Below are positions 19,551-29,971 of a stretch of 64,000 nt of DNA, one piece after another (within the stretch, counting starts at the first letter, position 1; each line of letters begins with the position of its first letter). This DNA is from Pyropia yezoensis. Lineage: Eukaryota > Rhodophyta > Bangiophyceae > Bangiales > Bangiaceae. Under the pieces are notes generated by a model. It was not told the origin of the DNA and did not search any database. It worked only from the letters and a program-made list of their open reading frames with translations. The stretch is from positions 5,906,083 to 5,970,082 of the forward strand of contig CM020619.1 in assembly GCA_009829735.1 (NCBI GenBank), read 5' to 3'. Both the position numbers and the translations under genes were made by a program.

Positions 19551-21199
19551 TCAACGTCCGTAGGTGCTTCCTTTGTCAGAGCCTCGGTGATGCTCTGCAA
19601 ACACTAGTCCTTGACGCTTGAGCTTCTCCTGGAGATCCTTAGGGATGGTCGGGCACTGGTAAGACAGATGGTCCTCTTTCTGGCACAGGCAACAAGACCG
19701 GAAATGCTGGTTCTTGACTTGTTTAGGGGCCACGAAGGAAGGATGCTCCTCGGAGACGAAGCCACCCCACTCGTCACCTGACGCCACGGGAGAGGTCTCG
19801 CCAACGGCCAGTACCGGTACTGAGTTATCGCCTCCCTTATACTTGTCGGATCCGGGACGAACAAGCGACAACGGCTTGGCAGTCGGCACCATGGGGGCCT
19901 GGAGTGCCTTGGCTTGTCGGTACATGCCCTGAGTGTAGGCCATCAGCTGCTGGAAGGTATGCTCTTGGTGTTCCTGGTTGTAGTTCTCAGCATCAACTGG
20001 TGTTCCTGGTTGTAGTTCTCAGCATCAACTTGAAGATCTTCAGGAAGCCCATCCGACAAGATCATCTTAAGCCTGTCCTCAGGGTAAAAGTTGTCACAAG
20101 CCTCGCTCATCTCCCGGAGACGGCGGGCGAAGGCCTCTGCAGTCTGTTGTCGCTCCATGGTTGCCCGGTTCAATTTTCCCACCGCCTTGTACAGGGAGTC
20201 CGCATCGGCGTAGTTGGACAGGAGCCAGTTGACCGCTTCCGGATAGCTACGAACAGTACGCCCGAAGATGTGTCCGGCTGAGTCTGGAAGAACTTGTGCG
20301 AACCGCTGTTTTGCTTCTCCGGTCATGAAGTTGACCAGAAGATAGAGTGCCTTGCCCTCCGACACATTATTGTCGTTACATGTCTTGACAAACCGGCGCA
20401 GGACGGCAAAGATAAGCGCCGGTTTCTTCCCAGAAAACTTGGGATGTCCCCCGAACCTCGGCTGCCTACGCCGGTTCAGGGATGCCATCTTCTTGGCCAT
20501 TTTTCGGGTGTAACCTTGGTCTTGGTTCTCCAGCCGGTAGTTGCCCCAATACGAGACCTTGTTCAGGGAGGCGTCCCCCACTTGGTGAGCAGGAGAGTCA
20601 AACTCGACCAGCCTGCGCCGAGTGGGACCAGGGGTCGCATCCCAGTCGTATCCCTCCTCAGAGCTGGAGAAACTGGTCTCACTGGTGCTAGAGTGATGAC
20701 GACGACGCCGCCGCCTCCGGCTGCTCCGGTTACGGGTCTTGTAGCTTCCCGCCCCATAGGACGCCAGGGGAGGAAAAGCTTGACAGGTCCCAGGAGTCGA
20801 GGCCTCAGGGAGACCCGTAGAGCCAGTCACAGCGGTGCCTCTGGCACTGGTAGCGCCCACAGGAAGAGGAGTATACACCCAGCTGCCATGTGTAGGTCCA
20901 GGAGTAAACACACCAGGGCGTTCAGGAGTAGAACCGGCAGGAGGGAGTCGTCTGCTTCGAGCGGTCTCGAACGCCGTTGACCCCGGGGTGGCTCCCACAG
21001 GAGAGTCAGCCGGAGGAACCGGAGCAGTCGGTACTTGGTCGCCTGTAGACTCCAGCCCGCTACCGGGTGTCACGCCCAGGTCTGCTTCGCCCGCGGGTAC
21101 AACGCCGGGTTGGACACCGTCCCCCGCGGTGACCAGGGATGCGTCAAGGGACGCAGAGTCCAGCCCTTCGGGCACCGTCGTGCCAGGAAGGGAAGCCAT
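19551..21199 (-). pseudogene. gag: gag of gypsy family B (broken by a 32-bp tandem duplication)
   Basis: It starts at the ATG at 21199 (MASLPGTTVPEG). The N-terminal 150 residues are Pro/Gly/Thr-rich, followed by an Arg-rich patch (about 20700) and the gag helical domain with VLRRFVKTCNDNNVSEGKAL (about 20375-20430), which matches family A gag in layout. The frame shifts at 19966-20029, where a 32-bp unit is duplicated, and resumes to give a CCHC knuckle, CCLCQKEDHLSYQC (about 19680). With PBS and LTR upstream, this is the 5' half of a minus-strand element. Confidence 0.85.
19966..20029. repeat. 32-bp tandem duplication within family B gag
   Basis: Two identical 32-bp units, 19966-19997 and 19998-20029, begin TGGTGTTCCTGGTTG. 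Because 32 is not a multiple of three, the second copy shifts the gag frame. Confidence 0.95.
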
Positions 21200-21386
21200 G
21201 TTGGTCTCTTGACTTCCACAGTCCAGTTGCCTGCGTGTCCAAAGATCGTCAGACCACAAGAGAGGGGTTGGAGAGCCAGGAATGGAATTCCCGTGAACGG
21301 GTGTAAATAATTCCCAAACCACAGAAGAGGACAGAACAGGAACAACCCAACCGCAGCTCCCAAACGTCTCTTCTCAAACACTCCTT

Positions 21387-21404
21387 TCCCCTGCTGCTCC
21401 ACCA
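21387..21404 (-). other. Primer-binding site of gypsy family B
   Basis: On the minus strand, TGGTGGAGCAGCAGGGGA follows the LTR end (CCACA) after a short spacer. The identical 18 bases follow the 5' LTR of family A copy A2. The leading TGG pairs with a tRNA CCA end; the tRNA is not identified. Confidence 0.75.
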
Positions 21405-21408
21405 AATA

Positions 21409-21733
21409 TGTGGTATAAAACTCGATCCTCTCAGACACGTGTCAGTATCCCTCGGGGTAAAGGGACAGGTAACACAGAAAGGGGAACTACGAGAGTGGTA
21501 TGCCTGTTGCCTCACGTGCCTGCTGGCAGAGCCAACAGATACGCACGGTAGTGCACACGGGGAAGAGGACAGCAAACGCGCGGTTGTCTTTTTCCCTGAG
21601 GGCGCGGGCCAAGGGCGCCTCGCTGTCCCTCTCAGCGTGCATCTGGGGGAGCCTCTGCACGTTGGCCAGGTAGCCCCCCCCTACCCCCGAGTGGCCCCGA
21701 CCCGAGTCTAACCTCGTCAGGTCGGGGGCCACT
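21409..21733 (-). repeat. 5' LTR of gypsy family B (325 bp)
   Basis: It runs from TGTGG at 21409 to CCACT at 21733 on the plus strand, and lies next to the PBS and upstream of gag on the minus strand. The other copy, at 59574-59898, has the same length and the same end points, where similarity stops, which fixes the boundaries. It is not similar to the family A LTR. Confidence 0.75.
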
Positions 21734-22140
21734 ATCACTACTAATTCTATTCTCCCTCACTATTCTCACACTCAATTTCTCTCAAATGAAGTCCCCCACA
21801 AATATGCAAAAACCCATCAGAAGTCCCTCTCTCACGTGTGGGTAGCGTAGTCCACCGCATCCCAGTGCCGGGCACGGGCCACGGCCGCCAACCATCCCCA
21901 CACGGCGGGCGTGTCCTGGCACCTAGTGTCCCTTGGTCGCCATCCCGGGTCGACGCCAAGTCAGGGCCAGGGATGCTACAGAGGAGGCAATGTGTTGACT
22001 CAGAAAGATAGAAGACGTCCTCAGGAGCACAGCGAGCCCAAGAAACCCCTGGGGTGTTGCTTAATAGCCGAGTATGAGACGCAAGAAGGGGGGCTGTCGA
22101 GACCAAATTTGGGGGGGGTGGAAATATTATTGGCCTCGTA

Positions 22141-22192
22141 CTGTACATACCTCGAGGGAGCCCCGTGCAGGGCCCCCCCGAGGGATGTACAG
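22141..22192. repeat. Imperfect hairpin, about 23-bp arms
   Basis: CTGTACATACCTCGAGGGAG is mirrored by the arm ending CCCGAGGGATGTACAG, with a loop of about 5 nt around GTGCA. A few mismatches interrupt the stem. It could be the core of a foldback element or a structured RNA; there is nothing to decide between these. Confidence 0.75.
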
Positions 22193-23489
22193 TGCACAAT
22201 ATATGAACCAGATGCGCACCCGCCCGCGTAGGGCGGGGGCGGGTGGGAGCCCCGCCCCTCTCACTTAAATCCACTTTCACTTTCGCAGTAAGTGCATGGT
22301 CACGATGGCGGCTGAACTGAAAGAGAACTACGAGAGTAGAGGGTTTTTGTCGATCCGTCTGGTGGATATCTCGTGGGTATCTCGTCGACATTTTGCGCTT
22401 CAGCAACGCTGGCAGCGGATCGGAAAGCTCCTGCGCTCAGAGGGTTTCTGTCGATTCTTTTCTTGATGGAGTTTGCGGTTGTGGCTTTTGATTCCAAGAC
22501 AGTACTCGTCGGGTTCCCCCCTGTGTCACCGCCCCGTCCCCGCCCTTGCCCTCGTCCCCGCCCTCGCCCCCTCCCTCGTCCCCGTCCCCGTCTCCGTTTC
22601 GGTCCCCGTCTCGCTTGAGCGGCCTGCTCTTGTCCTCGAAAGCCAACCGGTTCTTCTGTAGGTAGAAGCGGTCCCGCAGCTTCTTGCCGTCCGTGCGCAG
22701 CATCGCCTGAGGGTGCTCGATGAAGCTGTACACGGCAGCAGCGAAGCGCTTTGTGGCTTCGCGCTACGGAGCGACGTGGGCATCTGCGCCAACAACAACG
22801 TTTACAGCCAGGTAGTCGTCGTGCTACGTCCACCGAGGGCGGGCGTGCTTTACTCGGCTAGGTAGGAGCTCGCCCACGCTGTCACTCTCAAGCCTGCCCT
22901 CCTTTTGGGTGGGGCGCACATCTTCAGTACCCTCAGTGGTTTGCACAGTCTTTGGCAGCACGGGCACTGGACCAGAGGACGCCGAGCCAACCGGCGAGGA
23001 GCCCCCGACAGTGCCGCCGGCCCAAGGCGCTGCGTCTGTGCCCATGACGACCGAGAGAGCAACGCTCTGCTGCGGCACGCGCAGCGACGCGAGCACCAAC
23101 GGGGGACGACGAAGCCCGCAGCACGGGCACATAGATCCCCAGCACACGCGCTGTGCTTCGTACACGAAATTGTCACACCTCCCTCAAGTCATTTTCTGAC
23201 ACTGGCCTGACCGCCCCAGCAGGGGGGGTGCGCATTTCCACGGGTTGTGGATAAAAGCCTCCTTTTTTCACAAGTGGAATGAGGTTTTCCGATCCATACG
23301 GTCGTCTAATATTTGTGGAAGTATCTCGCACTCTTTATCCGGTCGAGATATCCACGAGATTGTCACAACTTATCGACAAAAATCCTCTAGTGTGGATTGG
23401 TTCAAAAACACTCAGCGCCACGTGTAAAGTGACGACACGCGATGACGATTCGTCGACGGTCAGCGGCATCCGCAGGCGCACCCTTAGTG

Positions 23490-23622
23490 CGGTTCAGGGA
23501 CACCGCGGTTCAGGGGCACCCAGTTCAGGGACACCCAGTTCAGGGACGCCCTATTTAGTTAAGCGACACCCCAGTTCAGGGACGCCCCAATTTAGGGACG
23601 CCCCAGTTTAGGGACGCCCCAT
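23490..23622. repeat. Minisatellite, about 8 degenerate units of 15-18 bp
   Basis: Units of the type CAGTTCAGGGACGCCC or TTTAGGGACGCCCC are repeated with variation in length and sequence. Confidence 0.85.
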
Positions 23623-24340
23623 CAGACACCGCGATGGGGGCTCTTCTCGCAGTGAATAGGTGGACGTCATATCGGGCGAGTTCCCGCCGCCCCTCGCAGC
23701 AGCTGCCACAGCGCCTGTGCCCCAGCGGACAGGGTACAGTGATGAACCCCAGGAGGGGTCCACGCGCACCCGGGCTCAAGGGCCCCTGCCATAATGACAC
23801 ATGATGCGTTGGCGGGCACACCCCGGGACTCCCGTCAGCTCGGTCACCAGGGAATGGAGCGCTCCATCGTGCATCCATGGATATCCCAATGAATGGGAGG
23901 GAGGTGTGCGCTGGACCATCTCCTTTTGGCCAGACCCCCGCCTAGGAGGTGCGTGCACTACACAGCTTATCGAAAGAGTCGATGGAAGCTGTGGCTCGGC
24001 CGACGCGAATTGCCCCCTTCCCCCCCCCCCCCCCACCCGTCCTCCGTGCGCGCAAGGTGCGGGGGGCTGGACTCTCACCCATCCCAGCCCGCCTTGGAAC
24101 CCTCCACCGCGTGCTCGCATAGACCTTGTGTGGCCATTGCCCGCCCTCTCGGCAGCTTGAAAGGAGAGAGGGATTCTGCTGACGAAGCGACTCTCAAGGG
24201 GGTGACTCTTGCCTACACGGCGGTACCCCTGCCGCCTCCCTCTGTTTTCCTCGCTTAACGTCTCGTTGCCTGCCCTTTCCCACGCCCCCTCTACACCCCC
24301 CCCCCCCCCCTTCATCCCCTCTTCTCCTTGTATTTGGGCG

Positions 24341-25165
24341 ATGGCTTCCCAGGCAGAGAGTGCCCCCGTCGGCCGCCGTGGCACCGTGCGAGTGATCAAC
24401 GCGAGCTTGCCCCGCACAGGGACGGCGACCATGGCGGCGGCGCTGGCCATCCTCCTCGACGCCCCCTCCTACCACTGTGGCACCGACGGCGTTGGCGGCG
24501 ACGACGCGCCCATCTGGGCGGCTGCCGCCCGGTCTGGGAACCTCCCCGACTGGGCAGAGCTTCTCGACGCCCGCGGGTACGCGTCGATTGGCGACGGGCC
24601 CGCGTGCTTTTATTGGGCCGACCTCGCCGCCGCGTACCCCGACGCCAAGGTGCTGCTGGTGGAGCGCGGGGAGCCCGGCGACCGGGGCCCGTGGGTGGCC
24701 AGCTTTGACGCCGCCCTCACCGCGATCGCCCCCTTTTTCCGCACCCGCTGGCGGTCCCGCCGCGCCCGTGACGCGTACGACATTTGCGTGCGGATGGTGA
24801 CGCCCCACTGCCCGGGAAAGGTGGCGGGCACGCTCCTGGAGCCGGGCGCCTACACCACCGACGCGCTTGCCACGTGGTACGACCGCCACTACGCGGCGGT
24901 GCGGGCTGCGGTGCCACCCGAGCGGCTGGCGGTGGTGCGCCTCGGCGGCGGGTGGGCGCCCCTGTGCGAGGCGCTGGGGCTGCCCATCCCAGACGTCGAG
25001 TACCCCCACAAGCATTCCGGCGCTTCGACCGTGGCAGACATTTCAGAGGGCGCCGCCGCGGCCATGCGGCCGCCGGTGGCCCTCGTCGTGGCGGCTGTGG
25101 GGGCAGCGGTGGCAGCGACGACGGCGGCAGTGGGGGCGTGGCGTGCGGCGCGGGCGGGGGGGTAG
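24341..25165 (+). CDS. Sulfotransferase-like P-loop protein (Sulfotransfer_4 type) with C-terminal membrane segment
   Basis: The product is 274 residues and has no intron. I chose the ATG at 24341 (MASQAESAP) because the upstream in-frame ATG at 24209 only adds a Pro-rich stretch encoded by poly-C sequence. Near the N-terminus, SLPRTGTATMAAAL (residues 22-35) fits the 5'-phosphosulfate-binding loop of this family (RTGTxS/TM). YHCG, the DDAPIW segment, YWADLAAAYPDAKVLLVERG and the following PWVASF keep the family's order. A hydrophobic Ala/Val segment near the end (about residues 245-270) suggests a tail anchor. Family members are thought to transfer sulfate from PAPS; the substrate is unknown. 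Red algae make sulfated galactans, so a cell-wall role is possible but only inferred. Confidence 0.82.
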   Translation: MASQAESAPVGRRGTVRVINASLPRTGTATMAAALAILLDAPSYHCGTDGVGGDDAPIWAAAARSGNLPDWAELLDARGYASIGDGPACFYWADLAAAYPDAKVLLVERGEPGDRGPWVASFDAALTAIAPFFRTRWRSRRARDAYDICVRMVTPHCPGKVAGTLLEPGAYTTDALATWYDRHYAAVRAAVPPERLAVVRLGGGWAPLCEALGLPIPDVEYPHKHSGASTVADISEGAAAAMRPPVALVVAAVGAAVAATTAAVGAWRAARAGG

Positions 25166-25389
25166 CTGCTACATGGGTGGGGAGCTGTCTTTCGCGGTGC
25201 CAAACGTTAAAAGAAAAGAAAAAGGTGGTCAACACATGTTTTGGCAGAGCGCACAGCCAGCCCGAGCAGTCGACACGAGTGCGAGGCACGAAAAAGAAAA
25301 GAAGCGAAGCGCCAAGACCACGGACTGAGGGTCACGGGCACGACAAGGCGCGGCGCGGCGCAGGGGGAACCGACCCCCTCCGCCTGCCC

Positions 25390-28266
25390 CTACCCCCGGA
25401 ACTCCTTTGTCAGCGCCGCCAGCCCCGCCAGCACCCCGTTCCCGCTCCCATGGGCCAGCCCATTGATGTGGCGGAGCTCGCCCGCCACCGCCGCCACCGC
25501 CAGCGGGTGGTGCACGAGCTCCCCCTCCTCCTCGCGGTCCACCTCAGCAAGCAGAAGGCGCACCCACTGCGCCTGTGCGTCGCGCTGGAGGTCCGTGGGG
25601 GGCCCCACGTTGGCCCACAGCGCCCCCGTCACCCGCCGCAACACCTGCGCGACCGACGGCGGGCGGGCGCCGCCCCCCGCCGCCCCGCCAATCTGCCCTG
25701 CCGTCACCCGCGCCAGGCGGGCGGGGTGGAGGAGGGCCCCAAGCACCGCCGCCCGGGAGGTGCGAAGGGTGGACACGGTCGCGTCGGCGGCAACGCCCAG
25801 GCACTGGGCCGACGGCGACTCGTCGCCCTGATAGCAAACGCGGGAGACGAGGAAGGGCCCATACTCGGCCGCCACCTCTGCGCCGAGCAGGCCGGTGCGC
25901 GGGTGGAGGGCGGCAGTGACCATGGATAGGGCGCGCTCCTGCGTCGCAGCCGCCACGTACGAGACGGGCGGGGGGGGGTGGCCGCCGCCCCCACCGCCGA
26001 CCGCCATCCCGTCACTGGCCGCCCGCGACGGGATGGTGCCGCCAATAAACTTGGTCGCGTAAGACACGGCGGTGGTGGCCCGGCGAAAGGCCACCTCCGC
26101 CACCCGCCCGTATTCCAGCCACGACGCGCCCTCCCGGCGGGCGGTGGTCGCCTTGCCGACGCGCAGCACCTTGAGGGCCACGGTCAGGGACTCGGCAAAA
26201 TAGTCGAGCGGGGTGGAGCTGAGGTCGCGGCGAGTGGTCATCGGGTCTGCGCCTTCCAGGCCTGGAACGTCATTGTCTGTCGCAAACGGGGTGTTGAGGG
26301 CGACCGACTGGGCAAACGATAGCCGTTCAGCATCCGACGAAAAGTTCGCATACCCATAGTGGATGGCAGCATAATCGTACGCACCAATGCAGGGGGTGAA
26401 GTAGTAGGTCTGGTCCGCAGGCTTCTCGCGCAACAGGACGGGCAAGTAGTCCATGACGGAGGAGCTCATCCCGTTGGCGGCCACGTACGCAGGGTCGGCC
26501 AGCTTGGCAAACGGCACCACACTCGAAGCCCTGAAATTGTGACGTAGCCCTAAAGTGTGACCGACCTCGTGCATCACAAGTGTGGTGAATCGCTGGCGGA
26601 CGAGCTCGGCCAGCGCCCCTTCCACCTTTCGGCTGACGGAGGGCACCCCGGCGCCGTCGTCCGCACCATCATCGTCGGCCGACTGGAGGGCGGCCAGCAT
26701 GAGCACCCCGTCCGCCCCCTCTCGCAGCTCCTCTGCCGCCTCGGCGGCAGCCGCAGACCGGCCTGCCTCTCCGGCGAGCAGCTCGGGGGTGTAGCCCCCC
26801 GCGACGGCCTGCACGAAGTTTGCGGCAATCATAATGTCGCCGTTGAAGATTTCGCCCGTCCGGGGGTCTGCCTCGGACGGACCCATTGCGTAGGCCGCCC
26901 CCAGATTGGGGGCCCACATAATGGCGCTGTACCGCGCGTCGCCGGCGCTGTAGTCGGTCGGCCAGTCGGGATCCCCCGGGAGCACCGCTTGGATGGCGTT
27001 GGGGTGGCCGGCAGCAGCAAACGCCTTGGCCCACTCGACAATCCCCGCCCGCACCGCGGGCCGCCACTGGGCGGGTACGGTCGGGTCCACGTAGAAGCGG
27101 ATTGGCCCCCGCGTTAGGTCCCACCGGTTGATGAGGGTGCGCTTGAGGGTGCCCCCGTCGAGGGCGTCGGCAGACACATAGGAGGTGCCAAAGTAGCCGA
27201 CGCGCGCGTCGGCGGGGCGCGCCTCCATCGGACGCTCTGGGAGCGCCACCAGGCTGTAGTGCACGACGCGCGCCCAGTAGCGTTCAGGCGACAACTCTGG
27301 CTGGGCCCCCGTGCCGCCGCTCCGCGTCCGCACCTGCACGTCCAGTTCCACGTTGCGGGGGTAGGCGGCGCCCCCCACCAGCCGGTGCTCCTGCTCCCAC
27401 GCCTCCCCCGGCGACCGCCCGTCATTGTCCGACAGGACGTCAAAACCAGCAGACACCCACGGGGTGGCGTCAATGAGGAGGGCGTCCCCGCCGCCGGGGG
27501 CGGCGCGGAAGCCAAACGTGCGCACCCAGCCCGGAAAGTAGCCGTCTGCAAGCGCTGCTGCCATGGGTGACCCCTTCCCCTGCTCCGCCCGCAAGTCAAA
27601 CAGGGGACGGTACAGGTCGAGCGCGTCCGGCCGCCCCGTCGCGAGGCGCCAGGCAAACACATTCTTCCCAAACGTGTGGCCGGGGATCCCCGCCAGGTTC
27701 TCCTCGGCGTCGCCGCTCGCAATGAGGGCGGTGACCATAAACGGGACGCCCAGCGAGGAGCGGGGGATCTCGAGGAGCATCCGCCCGGTGGCGAGGCCCG
27801 TCCCCAGGTGGAGAGTAAAGTAGCCAGGCTTACGTGCAAACAGGGGTGAGCCCGGCAGGGGGGGGGTTTCTGCCAGCCGCGCTTCCTTCAGTGCCTTGAT
27901 CAACAACGCCGTCGCCGGGTCGGCCGTCTCGTTGGCGGCAGCCGCCGCTGCTGCCTCTGCCGCCCCCCGGTCAGTGGACGCCCACAAGGCGCCCGCGTCG
28001 TCGCCGCCAGCCGCCGTCGACGCCCACCGACCGGCCAGCGGAAGGCCGCCGCCGTGACGAGCGCCCCCCGATGATGTTGTGGCCGCCAGCAGCGCAACCG
28101 CCGCAACGCCCACAGCCGCCGCCACCGCCGCCGCCACCGCCGCCGGGCGAGACGGGCGGGCCATTGGCGGGTACGCGGCGGCACCACCGCCAACGACGCC
28201 CGCCGTGACAACTTGGGGTTGAGGACAGAGGGGGAGGGAGATGCGAGGAGAGCCAAGTCGCCCCAA
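25390..28266 (-). CDS. Zinc-dependent metalloprotease of the DUF5117/DUF4953 type
   Basis: A single open frame of 958 codons. The first ATG is at 28266; a second at 28164 (MARPSRPAAV) directly precedes a hydrophobic Ala/Val segment that looks like a signal anchor, and is an equally good start. The zinc site is HEVGHTLGLRHNF (His566 from the first ATG), a perfect HExxHxxGxxH metzincin-type motif, followed by SSVMDYLPV, which fits a Met-turn. Upstream are the conserved blocks of the family (GYFTLHLGTGLATGRMLLEI, RWDLTRGPIRFYVDPTVPAQ, IMWAPNLGAAYAMGPSEADP). Such proteins are known mainly from bacteria as large secreted peptidases without a defined substrate. No intron is apparent. Low-complexity Ala insertions and GC-rich codons match the neighbours, so the gene is resident, whatever its origin. 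Confidence 0.85.
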   Translation of the reverse strand: MGRLGSPRISLPLCPQPQVVTAGVVGGGAAAYPPMARPSRPAAVAAAVAAAVGVAAVALLAATTSSGGARHGGGLPLAGRWASTAAGGDDAGALWASTDRGAAEAAAAAAANETADPATALLIKALKEARLAETPPLPGSPLFARKPGYFTLHLGTGLATGRMLLEIPRSSLGVPFMVTALIASGDAEENLAGIPGHTFGKNVFAWRLATGRPDALDLYRPLFDLRAEQGKGSPMAAALADGYFPGWVRTFGFRAAPGGGDALLIDATPWVSAGFDVLSDNDGRSPGEAWEQEHRLVGGAAYPRNVELDVQVRTRSGGTGAQPELSPERYWARVVHYSLVALPERPMEARPADARVGYFGTSYVSADALDGGTLKRTLINRWDLTRGPIRFYVDPTVPAQWRPAVRAGIVEWAKAFAAAGHPNAIQAVLPGDPDWPTDYSAGDARYSAIMWAPNLGAAYAMGPSEADPRTGEIFNGDIMIAANFVQAVAGGYTPELLAGEAGRSAAAAEAAEELREGADGVLMLAALQSADDDGADDGAGVPSVSRKVEGALAELVRQRFTTLVMHEVGHTLGLRHNFRASSVVPFAKLADPAYVAANGMSSSVMDYLPVLLREKPADQTYYFTPCIGAYDYAAIHYGYANFSSDAERLSFAQSVALNTPFATDNDVPGLEGADPMTTRRDLSSTPLDYFAESLTVALKVLRVGKATTARREGASWLEYGRVAEVAFRRATTAVSYATKFIGGTIPSRAASDGMAVGGGGGGHPPPPVSYVAAATQERALSMVTAALHPRTGLLGAEVAAEYGPFLVSRVCYQGDESPSAQCLGVAADATVSTLRTSRAAVLGALLHPARLARVTAGQIGGAAGGGARPPSVAQVLRRVTGALWANVGPPTDLQRDAQAQWVRLLLAEVDREEEGELVHHPLAVAAVAGELRHINGLAHGSGNGVLAGLAALTKEFRG

Positions 28267-29971
28267 TGAGCGGGTGTCTATAGCGAGGCGGAGGGGTGGG
28301 CCAAGAGACGACCACGAGCTAAGGCGGGGAGGCGGGTTTGGCGCGCTTGCCCCGCGCCGCCGCTCACGCGCACGCTGGGATGCGAGCGGGGCATCCCAAC
28401 CCTGTCAGACACACCACACCCCTCGAGGGCCCCGTATAGAAACAGATGGGGGGCACCCAACAACCGCGACGACAGCACGCCGACCGTGTCGCGCGACTGG
28501 CGCCGCCGCCCATCCCGTGGGGCCCTCCCGCGAGCAGCGGCAACCGCTCCGGTGACGCGCCCGCCGTCCGTCCGCCATCCACCCCCCCCCTCCCCCGTGG
28601 AGTTGGGGGGCCCTATCGCGCTGCCACAGACGGAGCGAGGCCATCGCGAAAGAGGAGGGCGAGCGGGTGGGGTCCGCCCCGAGATGGTCCACGGACGGGC
28701 CGCGCCGCCTCGGCGCGGACCCCTCTGCCCGCCGCGCGACGCTGGAGGTCGGTATGGCACAGACCCTTCCACCAGCCCCCCCCGGCGGCCGTGGAATGCA
28801 GGGGACCCGCGTACTTTTTGGGTGCGGATTATCCATCATGGATGAGGCGTGTGGACCCCGCCCGGGGGAGCTACACTGCCGCCAGTGCGACGTTGAAGCC
28901 GTCACCGACGACCAGGTGCTACCTATGTACATACTGTTACCTCAGAGGGCGTGGGCGGGGGACCCGCACGGTGCCTCGGGGCGGCGCCGCGGCCACCGCG
29001 CCGCCGCGAGATGCACCTCGACAAGGAAGCCAGCCGCCTTGGGTCGGGCACTCGCGCGAGCGCGCGGTCACAGATCACAACCGCACCCCCAAATACAGTG
29101 CTGTAGTCCCTCGCGTCTTGTATACTGTATTTGCAGATTTCGAAGAAACACATCACGCCTGTCAAGCACCCCCTTCTCGTCGATGTCACCACCAGCGCTG
29201 CTGGATCCTCTCTCTTCGGCGACCACCGCCGCGCGGTCGACGTGCGGAGCGGCAGCGCCCACGGGGTGGCGGTCTGCCGCCTGCTGGCGTACGAGGTGTG
29301 GGCTAGCGCGCAAGAACGCAAACACAGAACGAGGAAGAAACCAAGGGAAGAGAGACTGGGCATCAGTCCCAACCGCCGGCCATCAAACAGCGAGAGGTGC
29401 TTCAAAGCAGGGGGCCCTCTTTCCCCCAGGGGTAGCGTAGGGAAGGCGTTGAAAAGGAGAAAGGGCAGAGCGCGTACGCGCGGAATGAAGGGGCGTCTTA
29501 CCCCCGCGGGTAGCGCAGGGAGGGCGTTGAAAAGGAGAACGGGGCAGAGCGTGTACACGCGGAATGAAGGGGCGGATGCAACACAGCCAACGCGAGGGCC
29601 TGCTCCCCGCAGTGGCTCCCACCCTTCGTGCCACTGGACTAGGAATCTCCAAGGAGCTCCCTGCCCAGTACCCCGTCCGTTCTCAAGAAGACTTTCCGGG
29701 TAGCAAAGCAGTCACAGAGAAGTAACAGAGGCCGCCATATGACTTTGCAGACAGGTACAAAAATGACCTACGCTCCCGCACACGAAGACAACACAATAGC
29801 AACACATGAAGGCAACAAGACCAGGCACAGGGACAACCCGCGTCCCAGCCGCTCGCCGGACACAGCCCGGGAAGCCTCCGCCTGCCCTCCGCCGCCGCTG
29901 CGCCCCCCCCCCTGGGGGGCCCCCCACCCGCGCGGTCCACCTTCTTGCCAGCGACGCGGGCGCGATCGCGC
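28267..29971. other. Intergenic stretch, no gene recognised
   Basis: Overlapping GC-rich ORFs occur on both strands with no recognisable motif or preferred frame. The only clear structure is the 78-bp tandem repeat at 29424. Confidence 0.5.
29424..29579. repeat. Tandem repeat, two 78-bp units
   Basis: The unit contains GGTAGCG, GGCGTTGAAAAGGAGAA and a palindromic CGCGTACGCG (CGTGTACACG in the second unit), then GGAATGAAGGGGCG. The two units differ by a handful of substitutions. Confidence 0.85.

Larger units (their letters stand above)
21734..24340. other. Intergenic stretch with no assignable gene
   Basis: Apart from the hairpin (22141) and minisatellite (23490), I see only unassignable ORFs. 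One minus-strand ORF (22437-22733) starts MYSFIEHPQAMLRTDGKKL and could be an eroded Myb/SANT-like transposon piece, but it degenerates into Asp-Gly repeats encoded by a CCCCGT-type tandem tract (about 22520-22610). A comparatively AT-rich patch at 23230-23440 has no recognised product. A poly-C tract lies at about 24016. Confidence 0.5.

Noticed and set aside
23560-23622. Interstitial telomere (TTTAGGG)
   Set aside because: Only two TTTAGGG cores occur, inside longer minisatellite units, with no tandem heptamer run.
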